From the NCBI RefSeq assembly GCF_025024155.1, contig NW_026251783.1, positions 1 through 64,000 of the forward strand: a stretch of DNA of 64,000 bases. Reading direction: 5' to 3'. The position numbers and the translations under genes were made by a program. Under the pieces are notes generated by a model. That model made no database searches. It saw nothing but the letters and a program-made list of their open reading frames with translations, and was not told where the DNA came from. The DNA comes from Gamsiella multidivaricata (Eukaryota; Mortierellomycota; Mortierellomycetes; Mortierellales; Mortierellaceae). Positions 12,401-23,331 of this stretch are shown in pieces; within the stretch, counting starts at the first letter, position 1, and the number at the start of each line of letters is the position of its first letter.

Positions 12401-15201
12401 GTAAGGTGCAGAAGGGGACGGAAGAACGCCCGTTACGGACGCCGCATACGCCGGCCTGTTGGGTGGAGTGGGTCCTGACAGTGAAGGACGATGCTGCAGA
12501 GAAGAGTCTAGTAACGCCGGAGGTCTCTCCTTGACAGATCGACTCCGTGGCCGCGAGAAAAACCCTGTGTTCTTACCAGAACTCTCCTTGTTGTTGTTGT
12601 TGTTGTTGTTGTTGCTGCTCGCCGCCGTTGCTGCGGCGGTCGTGCCTGGTGCGTTAGATGTCGTAGATGAGGCAGGAAACATGCGCACGACTTTCAGGTC
12701 CGCGGGCTTGCTTGACCCTCGATCCGCAAACAATCCAGCATCCGGTGCAATCGAGAATCCTGCCTTGCGAAGAACGTTGTGGGTCTTGTACCGAAGATCG
12801 CCCAAGACTGTTGAAAAATAGCTGTCCTGCTGATCCCTTCCAAACTCGGGAGTGCCGTCCGTCAAGGGCGAGGCCAAGGATGATGAAGACGACATGGGAT
12901 CCCTAATGTTACCGGTCCTCAGGCGACTGGGGAGTTTGCCGCTGCTGCTGCTGCTGTTTTTGGACACTAGTGGTGGTTGCGATGGTGGTTGCGACGGTGG
13001 CTCCTCGCGAACCGGTGTTCCTGGACGACTCGTCCTTGCGACTTCACTGGTCGATGTTGATTCTTCGTTCTTTACAAACATTGTGGGTTGTTGTTGTGGT
13101 GGAATGGACATGTTTGCAGAGTGATTCGAGTTTACGGGCGAGACGGGTCTTGACGTGGACAGCAACGAGTGTTTGGAGACTGAAGGGGTAGAGAGCTGGT
13201 AAACCAGAGCACCCTGCTGCTGCTGTTGCTGTTGCTGTTGCTGTGGCAATACCAACCTTGGCTGCTGATGGTCTTGCTGGTTGAATACATTGGATTTGGA
13301 TGCGTGTGGTTTGAACACAGGCGACTTGATTCCCAAGATGTTGGTCGTAATCGTGGCCGAGGAGCTGTTGTCCAGATCTGCGGTTGATGAAGAAGTGGAC
13401 TGTGTGGTCGATAGTAACCCGTGCGAGCCCTTGTGTCGAAGGACTCCCTTTTGGTATAGCGCGGAGGACAGTAGGGCTGGTGCAGTTGATGCTGGTAATG
13501 CCTGTGCTTGCGCAGCGAGATCGGGTGTACTTGGCCGCCTGAAGGACAAGGCTATGTGCCACGGGTTCAATGACGAGTGTATTGAAGGTGTTGAGATGGC
13601 TAGCCGTCTTGGCGTGTTTGGGAGTGAAACGGGTCGCCTCACATTCTCTTCGCTCACCAGTTCCCTTGGTCCTCCTGGCCTCTGCGGTATACTGTCTTGT
13701 GCTGAAAATACTGGTACTGATACTGGTGCTGGTACAGATACTTCTCCTTGTCCTGCTCCTGCTCCTACTCCTGCTCCTGCTCCTGCTCCTACTCCTGCTC
13801 CTGCTTCTACTCCTGACGCTGCAGCTGCTCCTGCTCCATTGTCCAAGGGGTGCAACAAGACCAAAGGCGACACGAGTACCTGTTTAGCCAGTACATCCGG
13901 CGCTGGCGCAGTGCCTTCATATGAGCTGATGTTTTGTAGTGGTGGGACGAATGCTTTCTTCTCCGAGGTCACTGAGGATTGGGACCTTGTCCGTGGCCGG
14001 GGTTTCATCTGTACAAGTGGCTGGTGTTCGGACAATGGAGGAAGGAGCGGCAAGGGTTTGTCTGCTGCTGTGGTAGCGGTTGTGGTCGAAAGACAAGGTG
14101 AGGGGAAGGATGAAGGCGAGGGTGGGGACGAGAGTGTTGGTGAGAGCGAAGGGGATGTTGGCATTTCAAGCCGAGGGCTGTCCTTGGACAGAGCAAAGTC
14201 CACGTCCTGCTCTCTGAATCGCCCTACGGTTCCCTCGCAGAAGCCCTGGATATGTATGGAGACAAGAAATAGCAGCCGATACAAAAAGAGGGAGACAAGG
14301 AGGAAGGGGAGGAGAGGAGAAGATGAGAGGGGTAACGACCACAATGAAGAGGAAGGAGGAAGAGATTGTGTGCAGTATGCATGTCCATGCGGTTAGCTTG
14401 GTTCGTTTTACCAGCAGCAGCAAACAGCAGCAGCCAGTTGTCAAGAATAAAAAAAAATAAAAAATAAAAAAGAGCTGTATGCGGGAACCCCAGAGAGACG
14501 CACACCCGGCATCATTTCCCGTCCCCTGAAAAGGGCTGCGAGCAACATAAACAGCAAGAACCTCCCGCATAAATGTTGGAGGTTGTACCCCCAAGATAAA
14601 AGAAGAAAATACAATAAAAAATGTGCTAATGTGGAGAGGGAGTACATGCATGCAACGTGGAATAGGTTTTTTCTTTGTTCCCTTCGCCACAAAGATATGC
14701 CAGAAAGACATAGGCGATCAGATATGAACATCGGTCCCACCAAAAGAGCTGTTGTTTTCCCTCTGCGGAGCGAAGTTGTGTTGTGGTGCAGGGGGTTCAT
14801 TCATATGCTCTCGACAGACAGCCAAAAAGGTGTGTACGACCACAGCTCATCAACTCTATTCTTACCATACAAAGACCGTCCTCAAGACGTTCCAGCAACA
14901 CGACCTGCTCTCCTGGAGGTATCACACAAGAAAGAAAGCGAGGTGTCAATAGTGTCAGCCCAATTCAATTGACCGAAAAAGGACACAGGAGAAAAAAAAG
15001 GTTTCTATTAGTGCACTGTCTTGGCCTTGGCAACGTGGATAGGATGAATGGACACATGTCCCTATCATTGACAGTGGGCGAAAAAAAAAGAGTCTTCTTA
15101 CCAGCAAAGAACATCAGGTCGTGGGCAATGTTCCCCCGGACGCTGCAACGTGCAATGCCCTGTGCGATCCCATTTAAGACTGTACCATCTGAATATGTCA
15201 T
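9434..15201 (-). CDS. Large RabGAP: N-terminal SH3-like domain, long disordered region, C-terminal TBC domain
   Basis: Four exons, 15102-15201, 14866-14912, 11171-14245 and 9434-11056, keep phase and give 1,614 aa. The two tiny exons plus the start of exon 3 build an SH3-like fold: HDLMFFAGEQVVLLERLEDG, then CEGTVGRFREQDVDF in the place of the usual GxxGxFPxNYV. Residues about 85-1060 are low-complexity Ser/Pro/Gly/Ala with poly-Gln, poly-Asn and (AGAG)n stretches. The TBC domain starts near residue 1075 (RRGVPPSVRGRVW) and has the arginine finger Arg1128 (IARDIHR) and glutamine finger Gln1166 (SVGYCQGM). It therefore should speed GTP hydrolysis by a Rab in membrane traffic. The start at 15201 is the first ATG before the SH3-like part; a further upstream exon cannot be excluded. 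A long Ala/Gly/Thr-rich tail follows the TBC domain. Confidence 0.87.
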
Positions 15202-16029
15202 TGAAAACGAATCAATTGCAGAAGAACAGGAACACGAAAAAAAAAAAAAAGACGAACAAGAAGAAAAAAGAGGACCGGAATAGGAAGAAGAGAAGAGAAG
15301 AATATGGCAGCACGTTAGAACAGGAGCAATTGAACATGGCTACAATGTTTTTGCCTTTCTTTATTAGAATAAAAATAAGGTACAGTCTTTTTTTGAACGC
15401 ATAAGAGCTCCCACGAAACGCGACAATAATAACAGTTAAAAAAAAAGAATCGTTTTTTTTTTTTTTTTTTTTTTTTCATCGTCAAGGGTGACATCGCTCC
15501 CATGGGTTCCGTGGGTCAGTAGGTTCATCATTTACCATTGGTCCGCACCTCGTAGCATTGCGATGATTCCTCATGAGCAAAGGACGTTGACAGAGACTCC
15601 ATTCAAATCCCCCTGATTTCGGATATAGAAAGCAAGAAGAGGAACGCGAAGGGAAGGGGGGAGGGGACAAAAGAGCCCTACACAGTTAGGCAGGTAGACA
15701 GTCAGAGTAAAAAAGGATAAAAAAAAGTAGGAAGGCTGAAAGGAGGAAAGGGTTTCGTCGAAGGATATCTTTCTTCTTTTTCTTTCGTAGTTGTGAGTAT
15801 GAGGACAAGGAGAGACAGAGAGAGAGAGAGCGAGGGATTGATGAAGAGGAAGAAGAGAGGTTCAGGGTCCACGTAAAAGGAGACACGCAGACAGACAGAC
15901 AGACGGGTAGGCAGCCAAATAGCTAGGGCAAAGACAAGGAGGACAAGGAGAGGGCAAGGTATAGACAATAGTGTGAGAACCGCGACTATTGCAGAAAGGT
16001 AGCAAGTGAGAGGCAATAGGCAATAAGTG

Positions 16030-16040
16030 ATATAAAGAAG

Positions 16041-16066
<26 letters not shown>
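16030..16066. repeat. (GA)n microsatellite
   Basis: A GAGAGA tract on the plus strand with minor interruptions, part of a larger purine-rich domain. Confidence 0.8.
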
Positions 16067-16071
<5 letters not shown>

Positions 16072-16220
16072 TGGGGGCGGGATGGAGAGAGGGATGGGAA
16101 GAAAGCGTGGGACTGATTGCAAAGGGCGAGGAAGAAGAAAAATAATATGTATGTAAAAAAATGACCAAAGACAAAGAAAGTGGCGTATATATAAAACCAA
16201 CGAAGGAAGAAATGAAGTGA

Positions 16221-16266
16221 TGAAAGGATGAATGGATGGATGGATGGATGGATGGATGGATGGATA
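16221..16266. repeat. (GGAT)n microsatellite
   Basis: About ten tandem GGAT units with slight degeneration at both ends. Confidence 0.9.
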
Positions 16267-16863
16267 GACAGATGGATGAGCAAAGCCAATGAATGTCCGA
16301 TGGCGAGGAAATAAGATGAGAAGGCTACACACACGCACGCACGCACACATTTACACACATACACACACCACTACCACCACCACTACTTCCACTTCCACTT
16401 CCACTACTGCTACTGCTACCGCTACCCATCTATCCAGGTAGACAAGTAGCCCAAGGCCCAATTGGTATGGCATGTCCTGGTATGTGTACAGTACATTTAG
16501 ACACATACCATCCCATCGGTAACAGCAAACAAAAAGGAGCTATGCTGCCGAGCTGCATCGACTCGTATTAGACCATAACCAGCTGCTCTTACACCCTGTT
16601 CTCCTCCCGAGACCAAAATCGTCCCTCTGAGTCCCGTCTGGTTCGTACATGAACTGTATGTACATGAATAGTCTGTATAATATTTGACCCTCGGATGCAT
16701 CTGTAGCAAAAATGAAGAATAATACCGTCGTTCTGGAAGGAGGGAAACTCTTTTTCTTTGCATTATTTCAGCAATCGATATGCATCAAATAACGGAGAAA
16801 AAGACGCTGTCTGTAGAAGAGAAGAAGAGAAGGACGACGCGTAACATTCATTACCTACTTTCT

Positions 16864-16883
16864 CCCCCCCCCCCCCCCCCCCC
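16864..16883. repeat. Homopolymer C20
   Basis: Twenty consecutive C on the plus strand, about 250 bases downstream of the catalase stop codon. Confidence 0.9.
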
Positions 16884-17136
16884 TCCCCAATAAACACGCG
16901 TGTTTGTATACAAATATCTCTTGTTCCTGAATAATGTTTCACGCTCGCTGTTGATTGGCAGTGTAGCACAGGAAGTGGTGTACGTACACTCCATCTTTAT
17001 TTCCTATATACAAAAGACTTGATTGTGTGCATGTACATGTATGTGTGTGTGTGGACGGATCTGCTGAACATGGTCTGTTGGCTGATGGGATGATCCCCTT
17101 CCCAACGATACTAGAGGATATATATATAATGCGTAT

Positions 17137-19441
17137 TTACAACTTCTTGCCAACAGCCTTGAGACCATCCTCGACCTTCCTGCCCCACTCCGGATCAGCT
17201 TTGTTGAACAACCCGATCTGGCGCTTGATAATCTCAACGTTCTTCACGTTCTTCATATGGGCCACAATGTTCTTGATCAAATCGTCTTGCTCCTTGCCCT
17301 TCATGAGCCTGTACAAGTTACCGGGCTGCTCAAAATCATTATCTCCCTTGCGGAATGGGTACCGACCCGTTCCTCCATTCAACTGCACAGATGATGCCTT
17401 GTAACGAACATCCTTATCCTGCTGCTTAGGACCATTAGGGTCTTTGCTCTGGGGCTCAGCGTTCGGGTAGTTCCTGAAATTCTCCGAGAATACGGAGGCG
17501 CCATCACGCTGGTAGTTGTTGACCTTGGTGCGGTAGGCCTGGTTGATCGGCAGCTGCTTGTAGTTGACTCCGAGACGGTGGCGGTGCGTATCAGAGTAGG
17601 AGAAGAGACGGCCCTGCAACATCTTGTCGTTCGTCACATCAGTACCGGGGACCAAGTGCGCGGGCGAGAACGCCGCCTGCTCAACTTCCGCATAGTAGTT
17701 GGTCGGGTTGCGGTTCAGAGTCAACTTTCCGATCTTCTGGAGAGGGTAGTCAGCATGTGGCCACACCTTTGTGACATCAAAAACGTTCCATTTGTAGTTG
17801 GCTGCATCCGCCTCCTCCATAACTCTGAAATGAGGAAGGCAAACAAATGGTAAAGGTAGCATTAATAAAGACCTCAAGTCATCGAATGATGTTTAGAACC
17901 CATCCCCATAGAACAATGACTTACTGCAGGTAGACGGTCCATGTAGGGTAATCACCCGCTTCAATAGCATTGAACAGATCCTCGACGTTACTGTCAGGGT
18001 TCGTGCCATTGAGCTCCATAGCCTCCTCGTTGCTGTGGTTCTTGATACCCTGGTCCGTCTTGAAGTGCCACTTGACCAAGCGAGCGATACCCTGATCATT
18101 GACGAGCTTGTACGTGTGGGACGAGAAGCCGTCCATGTGGCGGAACGAGTAAGGAGTACCGCGGTTCGAGAACAGGATCGTGGTCTGGTGGAGCGATTCT
18201 GGCGACAGCGACAAAAAGTCCCAGTAGGCATCAGCATCTTTCAAGTTCGTCTGAGGGTTGCGCTTCTGGCTGTGGATAAAGTCAGGGAACTTGAGAGGGT
18301 CGCGACTATCATTATCAGCATACGAAGAAAAGAAAAAAAAAAAAACAGAGCCAGATGAGCAATGCGAACAAAGTAAAGACTTGATGGGCAGCACCAGCGG
18401 CAATTGATGCTTACACGAAAAAGACAGGGGTGTTGTTGGCGACCATGTCCCAGTTACCGTCCTCGGTATAGAACTTGAGGGCGAATCCACGGGGATCACG
18501 AGCAGAGTCACTGCTACCTTTCTCGCCTGCGACCGTCGAGAAGCGCGCAAACATCGGGGTCTTGGTTCCGGGCTTGGACAGGAACTTTGCGCAGGTGATT
18601 TGAGACAAGTCCGCGGTCACCTCTGCGCAGGTACCACATCCGGTCATAAAAATCCGAAACAAGGATCAGCCAATCAGAGCGCCGGAAGGATTCCCATTCA
18701 GAAATGAGGTCATTCATTCGTTGTTCAGAGCGCGTCAGAAAAAGACCGGACGAAACAACAACCATAAAACATTATATAAAAAAATAAAATAAGTCCGTTA
18801 GTATTCTGCATTGAGCCCTGGAACCATTCAGTAATTGAGGAATGATGCGCTAATGATGATTGGCAACGGCACCCGATGCGCAGCAGGGACCATGTAGTCC
18901 TCTTTTTCTTTTTCTTTTTTTTTTTTTAAAAAAAAAAGTCTGGCTCGGTCCGCGGGTTCTTATGCAATCATTATGAAGTTCACGCATATCATTGCCACCA
19001 ACTTTATCCTCTCCCCCCATAAAGTCATGTTCACTTACCAAACTCTCCATGGGCTCCACCACCCTTGGCATGGACCACGCGCTCGGGGACGCGCTCATGG
19101 TCAAAGTGTGCGAGTTTGTCGAGCAAATGGAAGTCCTGGATCAGAATGGGACCATACTCGCCAGCAGTAAGTGAGTTCTGGTTGTCATCGACGGGATCAC
19201 CTATCGCGAGTAATCGATGGAGAGATAGAAAAGTCAAAGTGTTAATAACCTTGTGCAATGTAATTAATCAAGTGCGTAGTTGCGACGCAAAGCCCAACAC
19301 AGCACAGCACAGCGAGAAGAGGGACTGTGTTGCTATGAAGTAGGATGTGTAACTTCAGAGATAAAGAAGCGACTGCTTACCATTGCTGGTGGTGAGGACA
19401 TTGTTGTTGGGAGTAGCGAGGATGGTGGGAGCTGCAGTCAT
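17137..19441 (-). CDS. Catalase (monofunctional haem catalase)
   Basis: Five exons, 19381-19441, 19039-19200, 18415-18622, 17925-18305 and 17137-17824, join in frame to 499 aa, the normal size of small-subunit catalases. It converts hydrogen peroxide to water and oxygen. The catalytic His64 lies in [14 protein letters not shown], Asn137 in [10 protein letters not shown], and the proximal haem ligand Tyr347 in [15 protein letters not shown]. The NADPH/haem-region segment [15 protein letters not shown] is intact. The C-terminus is AVGKKL; the last three residues only loosely resemble a peroxisomal targeting signal, so peroxisomal location is likely for the family but not shown. The start at 19441 is conventional; an in-frame ATG eight codons upstream (MHIPFVDN) is an alternative. 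Short introns of about 100-420 bases separate the exons. Confidence 0.96.
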
Positions 19442-19613
19442 ATTGTCGACGAAGGGGATATGCATAAGAAATGATGGAAAAAGAAATAAAGAAAAGAAGA
19501 GTAGAGGAGGGTTTGGGGGGGGACAGATGTCTTTTATACGCAATCTAGGAGACTTACTACCTCACTACCGCAAAAAAAAGATGTAATCCATCCTTGTATT
19601 TGTCAAGAGCGAA

Positions 19614-19629
19614 ACTTCGGCCCCGAAGT
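19614..19629. promoter_or_regulatory. Inverted repeat ACTTCGG-CC-CCGAAGT in catalase upstream region
   Basis: A perfect 7-bp inverted repeat with a 2-bp spacer, about 175 bp upstream of the catalase ATG. Such dyads can be transcription factor sites, but the factor is unknown. Confidence 0.35.
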
Positions 19630-19666
19630 CCGAGCAAAGTCATTCAGCGATAGGCGAGGTCGGACG

Positions 19667-19671
19667 CCAAT
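19667..19671 (+). promoter_or_regulatory. CCAAT pentamer upstream of catalase
   Basis: A CCAAT sequence about 226 bp upstream of the catalase start. CCAAT boxes bind the Hap/NF-Y complex, which controls oxidative-stress genes in many fungi. The match is only five bases. Confidence 0.3.
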
Positions 19672-21100
19672 CAAAACCCGATCGGTCGAAGGAGAACCGG
19701 CCTGAACGACCCCAGATGTTTTCCCACACCTATACACAGACACCCTTCTTTTTCTTTTTCATTTCGGCCATGGCCATGGGTGTTGTTATGCCATCAGGAA
19801 AGGGGAACGTGAGTGTTGGTTGCCCCATCACAAATCGCCACGAAAATGGTCTCCAGTCGCGTTATTCGTTCACAAGAAGGTGCAAAAAAAAAAAAGAAAG
19901 GAAGAAGGGCGCTAACATGTATGAGGTCACCATGGGGTCAGTTCCATGCGTTATCCTCAGCTTTTTGTGTAAAAAAAAGGGAAGCGCGCTTTTACCTCAA
20001 TGGACCTGTTTTAATCGTGCGAAAAAAATAAAATAGAAATCGCACGTCGATCCATTTTCCTCTGTTCAACCTTTTTTTGTTCATTCTCTTTCTCACACAC
20101 TACGTACATGTACAATACGCGTCCATGCAATAGGCCGTTCATTCAAACACAGGCAATATATAAAATATAAAAAGTAGACGTGATCTCCAATGGCTGCGCA
20201 CAACTTCTGAGCGACTGGATAAAAGGGGGGATACCATTATTACGTTCTGCCAGTGGGACGCGAAACCAGCCGGATTTTTTTTTTTTTCCCGAAAAGTCGG
20301 TTTCGTAATAATATATCATCTTACCAGAAAAACCTATCCCCAGTGTATCTATCGCGAAAGTGACAATCCTCTAAGATTTCATGATTTGTGCGATAGGGTA
20401 ATACATGTCGATCCATTCCAAGGATGGGGCGGAGGATACTTTAGAGAGTCCTTCCTCTCCTCTCTCCTTTCTCCTCCTCGGGTATGAGATGGTGGTTGTT
20501 CTTGATGGTCTGTCCGTGGTATTCTAAAAAAAAAAAAAAAAAAAACTAGCGAAGCAGTCCCTTCCAAGCGTTTAAGTGAATCTGAGCAGAATGGAAAAAC
20601 AAATAAAAAAGCGTCCCATAAATAAGGGTCATCACTCTGGTGCTGCATTCAACAGTCCCGTTACTCAAATAAACAACGGATTTTTTTTTCATGAATTCCA
20701 CCAATCGCTTCCCGTCTTCTACAGAGGAGGAGAAATCCTTCTCTGTAGGTGGCGGGAATTTGCACCGCGGGACCCTTTCACTCGCGTGTGAAACGGAAGG
20801 CGATGAGACTATGCTGGCAGTGTAAAAAAGCTTTTTGCTTCGATAGGTCCTTCATTGGGCCATTCGTGAGGCTGAAAGAAGAAATCCTGTCTACATGCTT
20901 CTTTTCTATATTTATATAAAAAAAAAAAAGGATCTATGGGGGTTTCTAGGTTTATTCGCGGTCCGAGATGGACCACATCTGGACAAGGAAGCACGCGTTC
21001 AGCAAAGGAAGGAGCACTTGCACAGTTTAAACAAGGATTTAGAAGTTGGGTGAATTATATTGTTGTATTTTTTATTTACAGAAAGAAAGTAATGATGAAC

Positions 21101-22428
21101 TTAGATGCCCTTGCCACCAGTGACCTCGAGGGTGTGTCCAGTAATGTAGGAAGCAAAAGGACTGCACAGCAACAAGACCGAGCCAGCTGCCTCCTCGACC
21201 TGACCAGCGCGCTTCAAGGGCGTGTCAGCAAAGACAACAGCTGGAGGAGGAGCCTCCTTCTTGGCGCCCATGGGGATTCCAAGAGCGATCTTCTGTCCAT
21301 TCACAACCATCGTCTCGCCGTTCTCCTTCGCACGGGTCAAACGGGTGTCGACATAACCAAAGGCCACAGTGTTGCAGCGGACTCCGAGGGGACCCCACTC
21401 CTTGGCCACAGTCTTGGTCAGACCAATGATACCGGCCTTGGCAGTCGCGTAGTTGGCCTGGCCGACGTTTCCGTGGAGACCAGAGGTCGAGGACACCTAT
21501 AGGTCAAATATACACGTGCCAAATCGTCATTAGAAAAAAAAGAGCCCTCAATGTCGAGCAGCAAAGGGAATGAAGAAATACAAAAAAAAAAAATAGGATT
21601 TACGTTGACGATGGAGCGGGGCTCGCCATCCTTGACGCGCATGTACTTGGCAGCAGCGCGGATGATGCGGAAAGGAGCGGCGTTGTGGACCTCGAGCATC
21701 AACTGGAACTGCTTATCGGTCGTCTTGTGGAGCATACCGTCAAAGGTGAAGCCGGCGTTGTTGACGAGAATGTTGATCTTGCCGAAAGCCCTACAAAGAC
21801 AGAAGTACCAACATAGTGGTGACACTGGTTAGATGACTTGAAATAAAAATAAAACAAAGAGATGCATGGGATACAGGCAAAGAGGAGATAAAAACCACAT
21901 ACTTGATGGTCTCCTCAATGAGACGCTCAGGGAAGGCCAAGTCGGTGACATCGCCAGAGACGGCGATGGCCTTTCCACCGGCATCGGTGATCTGCTTGGC
22001 AATATCCTTGCCCTTGACTATTGAGAATCAGGTGAATTAAAGATCCTGTTAGGTTTCCATTGCACACTGTCGATCTAATGAAAAATGGCCTCCGATCCGT
22101 GTCAGCTATGCTAGTATCCTGCGGTTGCTCACCATCATCGAGATCGCTGACAACGACGGAGGCACCCTCCTTGGCGAAGAGCAGAGCAGTGGCACCACCG
22201 ATACCCTGGCTATTTTTTTTTTTCAATGAACAAACAAAAGCAATCTAATTGTCAGGGCGCGTGTTATGGGTAATAATACAATTGGCGGCAAAAAACAAAA
22301 AGATATCTATTTTACCCAGCACCGGTGACGATGGCGACCTGACCGGCCAAGAGACCGGCGGGATGGGAGGCACTGCTCGAGAGGTGGTTCATGATAACCG
22401 AGACGCGGTTAGCGGCGACAGAGGACAT
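21101..22428 (-). CDS. Short-chain dehydrogenase/reductase, 3-oxoacyl-ACP reductase (FabG)-like
   Basis: Five exons, 22316-22428, 22133-22209, 21903-22017, 21604-21790 and 21101-21496, keep phase and give 295 aa. The NAD(P)-binding motif TGAGQGIG is at residues 35-42, split by an intron. NNAG lies at 112-115, and the catalytic Ser (NVSSTSG) with Tyr180 and Lys184 in YATAK are present, so the enzyme should be active. The C-terminal TGHTLEVTGG motif is typical of FabG-like enzymes. An insertion at about residues 210-240 (KENGETMVVNGQKI and following) sits where substrate-binding loops vary. The first about 25 residues precede the fold and could be an organelle targeting sequence. Substrate is inferred from general family style and could be another ketone or alcohol. 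Confidence 0.9.
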
Positions 22429-23331
22429 TGTGAATGAGGAGAGGAATGAGGATGAGTGGAGAATGAGGGAGGGAGATGAATGAAAGACGAGGAATGAGGA
22501 GGAGGAGGAGGCGGGGAGGATAGGGCCGTTCTTTTATGATCGATCCACCAAAGGGGATTCACCCCGGGATAGTCCAATAACCTTTCTTACCTTTCTTGCT
22601 CTATGATCGGCACCCGCCATACATTTCCCCCTTCATCCTCCTTCTTCACGGATGAAATTTTTCCTTCGATCCCTTCGTGTCTCCCTCCACCCTTCGTGGC
22701 CCTGTCCAGCCCTAGTCCACGCTGATGCGGTGGCGACCGGACGATCCTCATATGAGGGGGGAAATAAGATTTGCAACCGTTCCCGCGGTCCACTGGCAGC
22801 CAAGCCCGAGTGGTCCGGGGTAATCATTCTGGCTGCAATCGAAGCAAGCCCGTGGGACAACTAAAAAAAAAATAACCCCTCCCCCCCCTCCTCCCTCTTC
22901 ATCATCGGTCTTGTCTCCTGCAGGGCATTCCCTTTTTAAATTAATGGGCGCACCGGTTGTCCCACCGTGTCCCACAAACGCTACTCGTACGTGTGTGTGG
23001 GGGTTATTTTAAACACTTCACAGCTCAATAAGGGTGGATGAAAAACAACAAACTGCACCTGTAATTGCCAATGTGGAGTCGATCCTTAACCATACAAGCA
23101 TGCCGACAACAAATGGAAAAAAAAAAAGACATAGTCATAGTCAATTCGGCCCCATGCAGGCAGACTGCTCTTATATATTGCAAAGATGTATAGTATAGTA
23201 CATGGACTAGAACATAAGACCTATCCTCATATCGGTTCACCGGTCTTGTCTTCTTCTCTCGTCTCCATCATTCGCCCTGAACGTGTTTTTCCATCCGAGT
23301 CCGACACGATTTGTGGTCCTCTGTCTCGTCT
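22429..23331. other. Gene-free region between reductase and SET gene
   Basis: The first 90 bases upstream of the reductase start are strongly purine-rich on the plus strand, so CT-rich in the sense direction. Another C-rich tract is at 22,878-22,895. I see no gene. Confidence 0.5.

Larger units (their letters stand above)
15202..17136. other. 1.9-kb gene-free region, purine-rich with microsatellites
   Basis: This lies between the RabGAP start and the catalase stop. From about 15,640 to 16,270 the plus strand is very purine-rich (GA-type repeats), followed by GGAT repeats, CA-rich repeats and CCACTA/CTTCCA/CTGCTA-type triplet and hexamer repeats to about 16,430. A C20 run is at 16,864. The long minus-strand open frames at 15,702-16,364 are translated microsatellite. 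I see no gene. Confidence 0.55.
19442..21100. other. 1.66-kb gene-free region upstream of catalase
   Basis: Catalase promoter side and the 3' flank of the reductase gene. Poly-A and poly-T runs are common, and a short inverted repeat and a CCAAT pentamer are listed separately. None of the short open frames looks like a protein. Confidence 0.5.

Noticed and set aside
13281..14396. 371-codon plus-strand open frame
   Set aside because: Antisense to the low-complexity, GC-rich middle of the RabGAP; composition is repeat-driven (Thr/Gly/Pro/Ala) and no domain is visible.
15702..16364. 220-codon minus-strand open frame with [11 protein letters not shown] repeats
   Set aside because: Translation of the GGAT and GA microsatellites; no splice or family support.
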